DNA of 64,000 nt from JABDEZ01 sp965276955 (GCA_965276955.1 CBDIBP010000024.1:1-64000), one strand, 5' to 3'; shown: positions 8,526 through 17,704, counted from the stretch's first letter. Numbers and translations: made by a program. Notes: a model not told the origin generated them from the letters alone.

Positions 8526-9416
8526 ATGAAAGATATACAGCAGCAACAGGCCCGCAACCTGTTCATCACCACAACACAAACCCAGCAGCAAATAGCAGAT
8601 ACAGTAGGGGTAGATAAGAAAACCCTCTACCGCTGGATCAAACAGGAATGCTGGGACCAGGTAAAGCAAGCTACCCTCGCCATGCCTTCCCTCATCGTTC
8701 ACAATCTGTTCAGCCAGGTGGCCGAGTTGCAGCAGCACATTGCTTCCCGCGAAGACGGCATGAGATTCCCTACCATGCACGAGGCCGAGGTCATCCGAAA
8801 GCTCATCAATACCGCGCAAAAATTGGGTATGGCCAATAGTGTGTCCACCAATATCGAGGTCATGATGTCTTTTTCAGACTATACATTAAAGCAAGACCTC
8901 AACTTCACCAAGCAACTGGTCAAATATGCTGATCAGTATTTTTCAGACTATATCAAAAAACCACAAAATGAATTTCCACACAACTTCTTCCTTGCCGACA
9001 AGCAGCCTCTACAAAATACTAATGCAGGCAACCCGATAACCGAAGATCCGATTGTTGACGAAAAGCAGGAAGAAGCAAGTACTGAACCTCAACCAATGGC
9101 ACAAGAAAAAGTTCAGCAAAAAGAGGGCATTTTGCCACCACCATCACCTGAAACTATCGCCAGTAGCGCAACACAGGAACCTGCCGCTGATGAGAGAAAA
9201 TGCCCGCCAAAGGGCATAACAGGGCATTCTGTGCAAACAATACCAACCCTACCGGGTGGCGTCACCTACATCGGCAATAACCTGGTCTTCGTACCCAATA
9301 CCCGTCTAAAACGGAGCATACACATTACAGAGTTAGAGCAGTACAAAAAATTAGGTTTCACCCTACCGCAGCTCAACGATATCATCAATAAGAACAAGGG
9401 AAATAATAAGGAATGA
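8526..9416 (+). CDS. Terminase gpP-like HTH DNA-binding protein
   Basis: A protein of about 296 residues with an N-terminal helix-turn-helix (ARNLFITTTQTQQQIADT, then VGVDKKTLYRWIKQECW, residues 7-40) like the DNA-binding domain of phage terminase small subunits and gpP-related proteins. A helical region to about residue 150 follows, then a low-complexity Gln/Glu/Pro-rich linker and a C-terminal segment (residues 245-296) with TYIGNNLVFVPNTR. No large terminase, portal or other phage gene is nearby, so this is probably a domesticated or orphan regulator. The ATG at 8526 is chosen because the HTH begins just after it; the upstream GTG at 8430 lies in the repeats. Function is not known. Confidence 0.65.
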   Translation: MKDIQQQQARNLFITTTQTQQQIADTVGVDKKTLYRWIKQECWDQVKQATLAMPSLIVHNLFSQVAELQQHIASREDGMRFPTMHEAEVIRKLINTAQKLGMANSVSTNIEVMMSFSDYTLKQDLNFTKQLVKYADQYFSDYIKKPQNEFPHNFFLADKQPLQNTNAGNPITEDPIVDEKQEEASTEPQPMAQEKVQQKEGILPPPSPETIASSATQEPAADERKCPPKGITGHSVQTIPTLPGGVTYIGNNLVFVPNTRLKRSIHITELEQYKKLGFTLPQLNDIINKNKGNNKE

Positions 9417-9481
9417 TCATTAAATGCTACCACTTTCCTTTAGCATCAGATCTGTATATTTTTACCGCCTAATTTATTGCA

Positions 9482-10447
9482 ATGCAACCTATATACCGTC
9501 TGCTTATTGTCCTATGCTTGTTAGTGCCTCACATATCTTTCTCGCAGGATAGCACCATCTATTTTAACAAGAAATGGAAGCCTTGTGCAAAGGACACCGC
9601 CAGCTATTACCGCAATATTTCAGTGCAGGCAGGTAAGTATAATGTTACCGACTACTTTCTATTTGGTAAAGAACAAATGACTGGCTCTTTCTCCTCCGCT
9701 AATACATTGGATGAAAATGCAAGAGACGGCCATTTTATCTATTACGATTCGCTGGGGTACAAAATAGACGAAGGCGACTATTCAGCTGGGCGCAGGGTAG
9801 GTACGTGGCACGGATATTTCAAACACTCACATTTCCTACGTTCCATAGTGAGCTACAAGCCAGACTCTTCTTCATACTCCGTTTATTACGATTCTGCTTC
9901 TCATTATAAGATATCCGAAGGCGGCAGGTTAGAGGGCAAGCGCATAGGTGTTTGGAAATTCTACTACGAAGGCTCAAATGTCGCTGAAGAAAAAGAATAT
10001 TATAATGCTGGGGAGGTAATCAAAAGAGATATTTACTATGATGACGGAATTCTTGCAAGCGAATCATTCCCTATTGAGCAATGTATAGACACTGCACGTT
10101 TTTATGACCTTAATGGCAAGTACGAGGGCTCTTGCTTTGTATACCGTGGGCCAACAAAAATGCCTCAGTTAACAGTGAATTTTAGAAGATATTGTAGACG
10201 GCATTTACAATATCCACCAAAAGCAAAAGAGGCATGCGTTGAAGGCAAAGTGGATGTAAATTTTATTGTAAATGAAAACGGCAGTATATCAAACGTGGTA
10301 GCGGGTAGTCATATCGGGGGTGGATGCGATGCTGAAGCTGAACGACTTGTTGCTACTATGCCCTGGTTCAGGCCCGGGAAATTTGACCATAAAAATGTGA
10401 AATGTTATTGTCGTTTAAAAGTTGTTTTTAAATTGAAGCATAAATAG
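9482..10447 (+). CDS. Secreted MORN-repeat protein with TonB C-terminal-like domain
   Basis: A 321-residue exported protein. Residues 1-21 are a signal peptide (cleavage near SFS-QD). Residues 60-220 carry MORN/YwqK-like repeats such as DGHFIYYDSLG, VGTWHGYFKH and GVWKFYYEG. The last 85 residues resemble a TonB C-terminal domain: YPPKAKEACVEGKVDVNF, NENGSISNV and MPWFRPGK. There is no N-terminal membrane anchor with a proline-rich span, so it is not a canonical energy transducer. This combination is common in Bacteroidota periplasmic proteins of unknown role. Extra Cys residues in the TonB-like part suggest disulfides. Confidence 0.75.
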   Translation: MQPIYRLLIVLCLLVPHISFSQDSTIYFNKKWKPCAKDTASYYRNISVQAGKYNVTDYFLFGKEQMTGSFSSANTLDENARDGHFIYYDSLGYKIDEGDYSAGRRVGTWHGYFKHSHFLRSIVSYKPDSSSYSVYYDSASHYKISEGGRLEGKRIGVWKFYYEGSNVAEEKEYYNAGEVIKRDIYYDDGILASESFPIEQCIDTARFYDLNGKYEGSCFVYRGPTKMPQLTVNFRRYCRRHLQYPPKAKEACVEGKVDVNFIVNENGSISNVVAGSHIGGGCDAEAERLVATMPWFRPGKFDHKNVKCYCRLKVVFKLKHK

Positions 10448-10454
10448 GATATTT

Positions 10455-10585
10455 CAGTGACCATCCTGCGGTCGGGATATCTTCAAGTATCTTACGGTCT
10501 TTGAAGTATCTCCTTCCGAATGATCACTGGCGCGGATGTTCCGCAGGCCATCCGTGTCTACCCAAAACTGCCGGTCTCTGACCGG
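10455..10585. other. Structured non-coding stretch between MORN/TonB-like gene and paaG
   Basis: No ORF is supported here. There are nested inverted repeats: CAGTGA at 10455-10460 with TCACTG at 10524-10529, CTTCAA at 10481-10486 with TTGAAG at 10501-10506, and CCGGTC at 10571-10576 with GACCGG at 10580-10585. The CCGGTCnnnGACCGG element recurs at 41711-41725. It may be a terminator region or a remnant of a repeat; no known RNA family is recognised. Confidence 0.35.
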
Positions 10586-10717
10586 AACTCAAAGCGGCCA
10601 TGTTTAGAATATTGCTAGTGCTCCATAGTCTTGGCAAGGCCGGTCTGATCAATGAACAACTTACCACAAACGTCCTGTAAACTATCCACCACACCCAAAT
10701 TTTACTACATTTGTCTT

Positions 10718-11494
10718 ATGAGTATCGTACTGCTGCATATAGAGAACAACGTGGGCTACATCACCCTCAACCGGCCCGATAAGTATAACAGCTTTAACCG
10801 CGACATGGCCCTGGCCCTGCAGCAGCATTTAGATACATGTGCGCAAGATGACAATGTGCGTGCCATATACCTTACCGGCGCAGGCAAGGGCTTTTGTGCC
10901 GGGCAAGACCTTGCAGAAGCTGCCAACCCTGCCGATATAGATTTTGAACGTTTTGTACGCGAGCACTACAACGCTACCATTACCCGCATGCGCAATATGG
11001 AGAAACCCATAATAGCCGCTGTAAACGGTGTGGCCGCAGGTGCGGGTGCCAACATTGCCCTGGCTGCCGATATTGTACTAGCTAGCGAGAGCGCCACTTT
11101 TATACAGGCCTTCAGCAAAATAGGACTGATACCCGATAGCGGCGGCACCTGGTTACTACCGCGCTTGGTCGGAATGCAGCGTGCCACAGCGCTCATGATG
11201 ACGGCAGAAAAAGTAACAGCAGCCGATGCGGTAAGCATGGGCATGATATACAAAAGCTTCGCTGACGATGTATTTGAAAGCGAAAGCAAAAAGATAGCTA
11301 CCAACCTGGCGCAGATGCCTACAAAAGGTTTAGGCCTTACCAAGCGCCTGCTTAATGCATCGTTCGATAACACGCTGGAGCAGCAACTGAACATGGAAAA
11401 AGACGTGCAAGTACAGGCAGGCAACACTGCCGATTTTAAAGAAGGTGTACAATCCTTTCTTGAAAAAAGAAAACCTGCATTTACAGGAAAGTAA
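10718..11494 (+). CDS. paaG: Enoyl-CoA hydratase/isomerase, PaaG-like
   Basis: A crotonase-fold enzyme of 258 residues closely resembling PaaG, the ring 1,2-epoxyphenylacetyl-CoA isomerase of aerobic phenylacetate degradation. The oxyanion-hole segments GAGKGFCAGQDLAE and AVNGVAAGAGANIALAADI are present, followed by FSKIGLIPDSGGTWLLPR with the catalytic Asp. The C-terminus FLEKRKPAFTGK matches the end of the E. coli enzyme. The ATG at 10718 is preferred over the in-frame ATG at 10652 because family proteins begin at the SIVLLHIENNVGYITLNRP segment. No other paa gene is in the window, so a general enoyl-CoA hydratase role cannot be excluded. Confidence 0.8.
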   Translation: MSIVLLHIENNVGYITLNRPDKYNSFNRDMALALQQHLDTCAQDDNVRAIYLTGAGKGFCAGQDLAEAANPADIDFERFVREHYNATITRMRNMEKPIIAAVNGVAAGAGANIALAADIVLASESATFIQAFSKIGLIPDSGGTWLLPRLVGMQRATALMMTAEKVTAADAVSMGMIYKSFADDVFESESKKIATNLAQMPTKGLGLTKRLLNASFDNTLEQQLNMEKDVQVQAGNTADFKEGVQSFLEKRKPAFTGK

Positions 11495-11527
11495 CAGCCG
11501 CCAATACTACCTATAAAAGACCATAAT

Positions 11528-12040
11528 TTGAAAAAGTTACTACTCTTATTAGTTGCACTGCCCACCTTTTGCTTTGCGCAAAAAGATCATTGCAAGGATA
11601 TTAGCAATACTACAAGCACTAAAGGGTTTGTGACCTATAAAAGTCCTGACCTCAAATACACTGCTGTTTTAAAACAGTTCAGCGACCCTGTTTTCTTTGC
11701 GTTGCACATTCATATATTCTGCGACCGCGAACATGTTGACGCGACCGGTGCAACTATTGTATTTGAAGACGGCACATCATTAAGGGACGATAGTATAAAG
11801 GTGATGAGTGCGCAACAGTCGTCCGACTTTTATGCGGGGAATGTCGGATCTCCAGGAATGGCACATACAGGAATTTACTTATTGCAGGCATTCTTCCCCC
11901 TCAGTAAAGAGAACATAAGTGCCTTTTCTACCAAAATGATTAAACAGGTAGTGTTGAGCGATCAGCCACAAAATATATCATCAAAGGAAGCAGCGAAGAT
12001 AATGGAGTACGTCAATTGCATGGATGCGCTCGGTCATTAA
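11528..12040 (+). CDS. Secreted protein of unknown function
   Basis: A 170-residue exported protein that I do not recognise. Residues 1-17 form a signal peptide ending CFA-QK. The mature part has two Cys near its N-terminus and middle (DHCKDI, HIFCDRE) and one near the C-terminus (YVNCMD), so disulfide bonding in the periplasm is possible. Predicted to be mostly beta strand. The start codon is TTG at 11528, 33 bp after the paaG stop; no ATG lies nearer the signal peptide. The gene may be cotranscribed with paaG, though no functional link is seen. Confidence 0.6.
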   Translation: MKKLLLLLVALPTFCFAQKDHCKDISNTTSTKGFVTYKSPDLKYTAVLKQFSDPVFFALHIHIFCDREHVDATGATIVFEDGTSLRDDSIKVMSAQQSSDFYAGNVGSPGMAHTGIYLLQAFFPLSKENISAFSTKMIKQVVLSDQPQNISSKEAAKIMEYVNCMDALGH

Positions 12041-12070
12041 GATATTGCTGCAATAAAGAGCGCTCTTCTT

Positions 12071-13105
12071 CTATTGCGCTACAGACGCAACAATACCAGA
12101 AGGAATAACTGTGCCCGCAGGTGCGTGGGCTTTCATTAGCTTGGCCACCACTTCTGCTATATTATCGGGGTAGTTCACCTCTATCCGGTTCTCATCGGCA
12201 AGCCACCACTTTATTTTGGGATAATACTTGCCGCTAAGGCGCATGATGACAGGTACGCCAAGTTCCTTTATAGCTGCGGCATTGCAGTGCTGTTCGTACT
12301 GCTGGTCCATAGGTACCACCATTACTTTTTTGCCCAGGAACAATGCCTCTGCTGGCCCCTCGAAACCGGCCCCACACAATACACCTGCACAACCCTGCAT
12401 ACTGGCTATAAAAGCGTTGTTCTCTATAGGCTGCACCTGCACATTTTTATTTGTGAAGGGCACTTTGTTATGCTTGGAGAATACTTGCCAGGTTACCTCA
12501 CTGAACTGGGAAAGATGCTTTACAATGGTCTCATCATCGTAAGCAGGCAGGTATACGGTATAGTGTCCTTTGTTCTCAGGTCTCAGGTCGCGTATCTCTT
12601 TGCGGATAACAGGGGTAAAGATATTTTTGGCATACGCCCTGAAGTGAAATCCGTAAGCGGCCGTAACAGGTGCATAATACTTAAGCACAAGCCTGCCCAT
12701 AAGGTCAGAAAATTCGGGCTTTGGGGCTTTGGGGTTCAGCACTGCGCACTGGTGGCTAAGGGATATACACGGCACGCCCTTTATTTTGCAAGCCCACGAA
12801 GATACAGGTTCAAAATCATTGATAACCAGGTCGTAGTCCTTCACCTTCAACGCTCTTATATCGCGAAAAAGCTGGCCTAATCTCATTTTTTTTACTGTTC
12901 CCCACATCTCTACGCCGCCCTTGCTGCCAAAAATGAAGCTGAGCCCGTATAACTTATACTTGATGGGAAAGTTGCTGGTCACGTCGGCCTGTATGCCGCT
13001 TACCAGTACGTCCACATCGCCATACTTAGCCAGTTCCGGGTATACATCTCTTGCACGGCTCAAATGGCCATTGCCTGTACCTTGTATCGCAAATAATATC
13101 TTCAC
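12071..13105 (-). CDS. Glycosyltransferase, MJ1255/VC2487-like
   Basis: A 344-residue GT-B glycosyltransferase-like protein. The N-terminus MKILFAIQGTGNGHLSRA is the nucleotide-sugar transferase pattern seen in MurG/UGT relatives, and the C-terminal half has CGAGFEGPAEALFLGKKVMVVP, the donor-binding segment. It matches the conserved MJ1255/VC2487 group of unproven specificity. The metallophosphoesterase gene lies 17 bp upstream on the same strand, so the two form an operon, a pairing that suggests lipid or cell-envelope sugar metabolism. No membrane segment was seen; the protein is probably cytoplasmic or peripheral. Confidence 0.75.
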   Translation of the reverse strand: MKILFAIQGTGNGHLSRARDVYPELAKYGDVDVLVSGIQADVTSNFPIKYKLYGLSFIFGSKGGVEMWGTVKKMRLGQLFRDIRALKVKDYDLVINDFEPVSSWACKIKGVPCISLSHQCAVLNPKAPKPEFSDLMGRLVLKYYAPVTAAYGFHFRAYAKNIFTPVIRKEIRDLRPENKGHYTVYLPAYDDETIVKHLSQFSEVTWQVFSKHNKVPFTNKNVQVQPIENNAFIASMQGCAGVLCGAGFEGPAEALFLGKKVMVVPMDQQYEQHCNAAAIKELGVPVIMRLSGKYYPKIKWWLADENRIEVNYPDNIAEVVAKLMKAHAPAGTVIPSGIVASVAQ

Positions 13106-13122
13106 AGTATCTTTTCGTTTTA

Positions 13123-14010
13123 TTATAATGCTTCCAGTGTACCTGTTATGTCTTCAGTGTCATTAGGGTGGTGCGGTTTCATATTCAGCTCCTGCATCAG
13201 CCCTGCCATTAGTGTTTTGGCGCTTTCTTTCTGCTTCTTTTTCTCAATATCTATGGCTTGTGCAATAGGGTCGTCCTGGTAGTGATAGATACTCCATTTG
13301 TTATCATTATACTCCAGCGATGTCAGATTCTCTATCCAGTCGCCAGAGTTCATGTATACTACTGTACCCTTGGGGGTTGCTACAGTTCTTATTTCCGGCT
13401 GGTGTATGTGCCCGCATATCACATACTGGTAGTTGTTCTCAATAGCAATATCGCAAACCGTGTCCTCAAACTTATTAATGAATTTTACAGCGCCTTTTAC
13501 GCTGTTCTTCACCTTTTTAGATAGGGATATCTTACCTCGGCCCATACCTTCGGATATGAAATTAACGAATTTATTTATTAAAATTAAAGTATCATATCCT
13601 ATTGCGCCCAGTTTTGCCAGCCACTTACTGTTTTGCATCACTACATCGAATACATCACCGTGAAATATCCAAACATTGTTATTGTCAATTTTCAGGGAAA
13701 GCTTATTAGTGATCTTAAGCGTACCCATGTGGAAGCCCTTGAACTTGCGCAACATCTCATCATGATTGCCGGGTATGTAGTACACAGGCACATCTTTGGC
13801 AATAAGCCCGGTAAGGTGTTTTATCACCATCATGTGGGTAGATGGCCAGTAGCGCTTAGAGAATTGCCATATATCTATTATGTCTCCGTTTAGGATAACA
13901 GATTTTGGTTTTATACTTTTTAAATACTGCACCAGCTCGCGTGCGTGACAACCGTAGGTACCCAAATGAATGTCTGAAAGCACTACTATATCCACTTCTC
14001 TTTTTGCCAT
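13123..14010 (-). CDS. Metallophosphoesterase, UDP-2,3-diacylglucosamine diphosphatase-like
   Basis: A calcineurin-like metallophosphoesterase of 295 residues, similar to the LpxH/LpxI-associated UDP-2,3-diacylglucosamine diphosphatase group. The five metal-binding blocks are visible in order: SDIHLG, NGDIIDIW, PGNHDEM, FHGDVFD and CGHIHQP. The ATG at 14010 (MAKREVDIVVLSDIHLG) is chosen over the upstream ATG at 14061, since family proteins start just before the first block. It is the first gene of a pair with the glycosyltransferase 17 bp downstream. A second, more classical LpxH is at 52313-53083, so this copy may act on a different phospholipid-like substrate. Confidence 0.8.
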   Translation of the reverse strand: MAKREVDIVVLSDIHLGTYGCHARELVQYLKSIKPKSVILNGDIIDIWQFSKRYWPSTHMMVIKHLTGLIAKDVPVYYIPGNHDEMLRKFKGFHMGTLKITNKLSLKIDNNNVWIFHGDVFDVVMQNSKWLAKLGAIGYDTLILINKFVNFISEGMGRGKISLSKKVKNSVKGAVKFINKFEDTVCDIAIENNYQYVICGHIHQPEIRTVATPKGTVVYMNSGDWIENLTSLEYNDNKWSIYHYQDDPIAQAIDIEKKKQKESAKTLMAGLMQELNMKPHHPNDTEDITGTLEAL

Positions 14011-14183
14011 GATACTAATTACGCTGCCGAGTGGCAGTATTGGTTTAGCAAAGCAAGCCAATTAGTTGAAACAAATAGCTATGTGTACATTAACTTTGTA
14101 TTAAATGAGGTTATATGTATCCACAAATAATACACAACGTTTTTAGATATATTTGTTGCTACGCATAAATATGCGTAAAAAAT

Positions 14184-14217
14184 AAAAGGTATTTAGCATT
14201 AGTGCCAAATACCTTTT
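14184..14217. terminator. Hairpin terminator downstream of the MetH-like gene
   Basis: AAAAGGTATTTAGCA pairs with TGCCAAATACCTTTT (one mismatch, loop TTAG). It lies just past the stop of the minus-strand methyltransferase gene at 14239 and ends in a T-tract on that strand. Confidence 0.75.
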
Positions 14218-14238
14218 ACTGCATTGAACTTGTTATTA

Positions 14239-15264
14239 TCACGCAGTTGCCAACTGTGGCAGTTCGCGTCTTTTATATTGCTTCATAGCATCTGCTATGG
14301 CCTTGATATGTGCCGGCGTAGTGCCGCAGCAGCCGCCCATCATATTCACCCAGCCCTCTTTGGCAAACTCGCCTACTATGGCAGCCATTTCCTCAGGGGT
14401 CTCATCATACTCGCCCATAGCGTTGGGCAGGCCGGCATTGGGGTAGCTGCTCACGTAGCATTGGGCTATTTGCGCCAGCTCTTCAATATGCGGTCGCATC
14501 TCCTGTGCACCTAGTGCACAGTTGAGGCCTATACTAATAGGGTCGGCGTGCATTACAGATATGTAGAAGGCCTCCAGCGTTTGCCCGCTCAGCGTGCGGC
14601 CTGATGCATCTGTTATGGTACCGGATATCATTACCGGCAGCTTTTCCTTCTTATTGTCGCGGAAATACTTGTTGATGGCGTATATGGCCGACTTCGCGTT
14701 CAGCGTATCAAAGATGGTCTCTACAAGCAGTATATCTACACCGCCATCCACCAAGCCGGCTATCTGCTCTGTATAGGCATCTGCCACTTCATCGAACGTT
14801 ACTGCGCGAAAGCCCGGGCTGTTCACATCAGGAGATAGGGACAATGTCTTGTTCATAGGGCCTATAGCGCCTGCTACAAAGCGGTCTGTAACATCAATGT
14901 TATTTTCTGCGCCAAACTCGGCTATAGCTTCCTTGGCTATGCGTGCAGCGGCTACGTTTATCTCGTAGGCCAGCGACTGCATATCATAGTCGGCCAGGGA
15001 AATGACCTGTGAGTTGAAGGTATTGGTCTCCAGTATATTGGCACCTGCTTCCAGGTATTCCTTGTGTATCGCTTTTATGATATCGGGGCGGGTAAGGCAC
15101 AGCAGGTCGTTATTGCCCTTCACATCCGTATGCCAGTTCTTGAACCGCTCTCCACGATAATCGGCTTCCTCCAGTTTATACCGCTGTATCATGGTGCCCA
15201 TGGCGCCATCTATTATCAGTATACGTTGCTCCAGCAGTTCCCTTAAATGTTTTTCTACACTCAT
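14239..15264 (-). CDS. Homocysteine S-methyltransferase module (MetH N-terminal domain)
   Basis: A 341-residue protein equal to the first domain of cobalamin-dependent methionine synthase MetH, the barrel that binds homocysteine through zinc. Visible features are IDGAMGTMIQ at residues 18-27, LETNTFNSQ near 77-85, and the zinc Cys residues in GLNCALG and GGCCGTTPAHI. It stops where MetH would continue with the pterin-binding domain. Split metH genes, with the N-terminal module on its own, are common in Bacteroidota, so this is probably a functional subunit whose partner lies elsewhere. A stand-alone MmuM/BhmT-like activity is the alternative. A terminator follows at 14184-14217. Confidence 0.85.
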   Translation of the reverse strand: MSVEKHLRELLEQRILIIDGAMGTMIQRYKLEEADYRGERFKNWHTDVKGNNDLLCLTRPDIIKAIHKEYLEAGANILETNTFNSQVISLADYDMQSLAYEINVAAARIAKEAIAEFGAENNIDVTDRFVAGAIGPMNKTLSLSPDVNSPGFRAVTFDEVADAYTEQIAGLVDGGVDILLVETIFDTLNAKSAIYAINKYFRDNKKEKLPVMISGTITDASGRTLSGQTLEAFYISVMHADPISIGLNCALGAQEMRPHIEELAQIAQCYVSSYPNAGLPNAMGEYDETPEEMAAIVGEFAKEGWVNMMGGCCGTTPAHIKAIADAMKQYKRRELPQLATA

Positions 15265-15332
15265 ACTGTAAAGTTACAGAATAGTGTATTCAATTTAAAG
15301 ACCGGATGTTATAGTGCTATAGGCTGTTTCAA

Positions 15333-16367
15333 TTATTTGGCCAGTTGTTGCAGTGCTGCATCAAAGGCTGCAATATCTTCCTCTGTGGTATCAAAGGCGC
15401 ACATCAATCGCACCTCGTGCGTGCTGTCCTTCCACACATAGAAGGGGAAGTGTTCCTGTAGCGGCTCGTACCATTGCCGGGGTATCTCTGCGAACAGTGC
15501 ATTGGCCTGCACTGGTTTGGTCACCTTTATCTCTTTATGTTTGGTCAGCACCCGCAGTAGCATCTGTGCCATACGGTTGGCATGGCTGGCCGCGGTGCGC
15601 CACAACTCATCTTGCAGCATAGCCGTGAACTGTGCTGCTATGAACCGGGTCTTGGAGGCCAGTTGCATGGTCTGTTTGTGCTTGTATGCTATGTGTTCAT
15701 TCAGGTCTTTATTGAATACCACTACCGCTTCGCCAAACATCATACCTGCCTTGGTGCCGCCTAGCGATAATATATCTACATCGGCCTTGCTACTAATATC
15801 AGCTAGGCTGCAGCCCAGCGCTGCTGCTGCGTTGAAGAACCTGGAGCCATCCACATGCAGGTACAAACCGTGCTGGTGGGCTAAGTGTGCTATCGCTTTT
15901 ATTTCATCGGCAGTATATAGTGTGCCGTATTCTGTGCTTTGGGTGATGGAGATGAGCCGGGTTTGTGCATAGTGCACATCGCCGGTGCGTATCAGCCTCT
16001 CTTTTATGATGGCTGGGGTCAGCTTGCCCTCTTCATTGGCGGGCAACGGAAAGAATCTGCAACCCGTGAACGTCTCTGGTGCAGAAGACTCATCGTTATA
16101 TATATGAGAGGTATCGGCGCAGAGCACCGCATTGTAAGAATGTGTGGCCGAGCTAATGCTGAGCACATTTGCGCCAGTACCGTTAAATACAAAGTACACA
16201 TTGGTATCAGCTTCGAACACCTGGTTGAAGAGGGCCCGGCTATAGGCCGTGATCTCATCAGCGCCGTAGGAGCGGGCATGTCCTGTATTGGCTTTTAGCA
16301 AGGCATCCATCACCTGGGGCAGTACACCTGCATAATTATCGCTGGCAAAACTTTTAAATTCTTTCAT
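15333..16367 (-). CDS. ltaE: Low-specificity L-threonine aldolase
   Basis: A PLP-dependent aldolase of 344 residues that cleaves L-threonine or L-allo-threonine to glycine and acetaldehyde. The PLP-lysine motif SLGGTKAGMMFGEAVVVF is present, with the upstream HVDGSRFFNAAAALG segment that carries the PLP-binding Asp. The N-terminus KSFASDNYAGVLPQVMDAL is typical. The ATG at 16367 is chosen; the open frame extends upstream to 16445 but that part (many Cys, Pro and Leu) does not look like protein of this family. It is divergent from dnaN, with 156 bp between the starts. The methyltransferase gene follows 68 bp downstream on the same strand. Confidence 0.85.
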   Translation of the reverse strand: MKEFKSFASDNYAGVLPQVMDALLKANTGHARSYGADEITAYSRALFNQVFEADTNVYFVFNGTGANVLSISSATHSYNAVLCADTSHIYNDESSAPETFTGCRFFPLPANEEGKLTPAIIKERLIRTGDVHYAQTRLISITQSTEYGTLYTADEIKAIAHLAHQHGLYLHVDGSRFFNAAAALGCSLADISSKADVDILSLGGTKAGMMFGEAVVVFNKDLNEHIAYKHKQTMQLASKTRFIAAQFTAMLQDELWRTAASHANRMAQMLLRVLTKHKEIKVTKPVQANALFAEIPRQWYEPLQEHFPFYVWKDSTHEVRLMCAFDTTEEDIAAFDAALQQLAK

Positions 16368-16523
16368 GGCTGCTAAAGGTAGTAATGGTGCAGGAGATAG
16401 CCAACGGCTGCTACATGCAATCTTTCTGCATATAAATATCAACATTTATCCCCATTCTACTTTACCATTTCTCAATTACAGTTGCAAACAATTATCTTTA
16501 CGTCCAAACCACCAACCGCTACA

Positions 16524-17645
16524 ATGAGATTTATAGTAACATCGACCGCATTGCTCAAAAACCTGCAACAGATAAGCGGGGTCATAAGCGCTAATACGGT
16601 ACTTTCCGTACTGGAAGATTTCCTGTTCGATCTGCAAGGCAATACGCTAATACTTACGGCCACAGACCTGGAAACGATGATGCGCGTGCAGATGGACGTG
16701 AACGAAGCCCAGGGCGACGGACGCATTTGCATACCTTCTAAGATACTAATCGATTATCTGAAGAACCTGCCCGACCAGCCTATCACGTTCACCATAAACG
16801 AGCAGGACCTTTCTATAGAAATGAGCAGCGATGTGGGCAAGTACCGCATAGGTGGCGAAAAGGCCGATGATTTCCCTAAAGAGCCGGCACCGGTAGATAC
16901 CACCAGCTTTACCATGCCATCTATAGCGCTGATAGAGAGCATTAACAAATCACTTTTTGCGGCAAGTACAGATACACTAAGGCCTGCAATGACCGGTGTG
17001 TTCTTTGAGCTGGCACCCGATAGCATCACCTTTGTAGCTACAGATGCCCACCGCCTGGTGCAATTTCGCCGCAACGATATAAGCTGCCCCGCGAAGGAAG
17101 GTTTTGTAGTACCTAAGAAACCACTGCAACAACTGCGCGCTACACTGCCTGCTGATGATACACAACTGGAACTGTCTTACAACAACAGCCACCTGTTCGT
17201 GACCAGCAAGCGCCTGAGCCTGAGCTGCCGCCTGATAGATGCCCGCTTCCCCGACTACAAGGCAGTGATACCTACCGACAATCCATACACACTTACCATA
17301 AACAGGGTAGACTTTTTGAGCGCCCTGCGCAGGGTAAATATTTTTGCCAACAAGACCACCAACCAGGTGGTGCTGGATATAAACGGCAACACCGTACAGC
17401 TGAGCGCACAAGACATTGACTTCTCTTACGAAGGAAAGGAAACACTAAGCTGCCAGTATAGCGGTGAGGATATGAAAATAGCCTTTAACGCCCGCCTTAT
17501 GATAGAGCTGGTGAACAATATAGAAGGCGCAGAAATAAACGTAGAGCTGAGTACCCCGACACGTGCCGGCATCTTCCGCCCCATAGAAAAAACCGAGAAC
17601 GAAGAAGTGCTGATGCTGCTGATGCCGCTGATGGTAGGGGTTTAA
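16524..17645 (+). CDS. dnaN: DNA polymerase III beta subunit (sliding clamp)
   Basis: The ring-shaped sliding clamp of the replicative polymerase, 373 residues in three similar domains. Recognised segments include ISGVISANTVLSVLEDFLF near the N-terminus, the central TDAHRLVQFRR of domain 2 and the C-terminal IEKTENEEVLMLLMPLMVGV, which matches the clamp's closing strand. The ATG at 16524 starting MRFIVTSTALLKNLQQ is chosen; the in-frame ATG at 16482 adds 14 residues that do not fit the family. dnaA and recF are not next to it, which is usual in this phylum. A strong hairpin follows at 17671. Confidence 0.95.
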   Translation: MRFIVTSTALLKNLQQISGVISANTVLSVLEDFLFDLQGNTLILTATDLETMMRVQMDVNEAQGDGRICIPSKILIDYLKNLPDQPITFTINEQDLSIEMSSDVGKYRIGGEKADDFPKEPAPVDTTSFTMPSIALIESINKSLFAASTDTLRPAMTGVFFELAPDSITFVATDAHRLVQFRRNDISCPAKEGFVVPKKPLQQLRATLPADDTQLELSYNNSHLFVTSKRLSLSCRLIDARFPDYKAVIPTDNPYTLTINRVDFLSALRRVNIFANKTTNQVVLDINGNTVQLSAQDIDFSYEGKETLSCQYSGEDMKIAFNARLMIELVNNIEGAEINVELSTPTRAGIFRPIEKTENEEVLMLLMPLMVGV

Positions 17646-17670
17646 AATAACAATTTTCTTTTCTAGGACA

Positions 17671-17704
17671 TTAGGGCTAATGTATATTTATACATTAGCC
17701 CTAA
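17671..17704. terminator. Perfect 16-bp hairpin after dnaN
   Basis: TTAGGGCTAATGTATA and TATACATTAGCCCTAA pair perfectly around a TT loop, followed by AATTTT. The position, 25 bp after dnaN and facing a convergent gene, fits a bidirectional terminator. Confidence 0.75.

Noticed and set aside
10705..10712. TACATTTG as promoter of paaG
   Set aside because: Only 6 bp from the ATG, too close for a -7 element of a leadered transcript.
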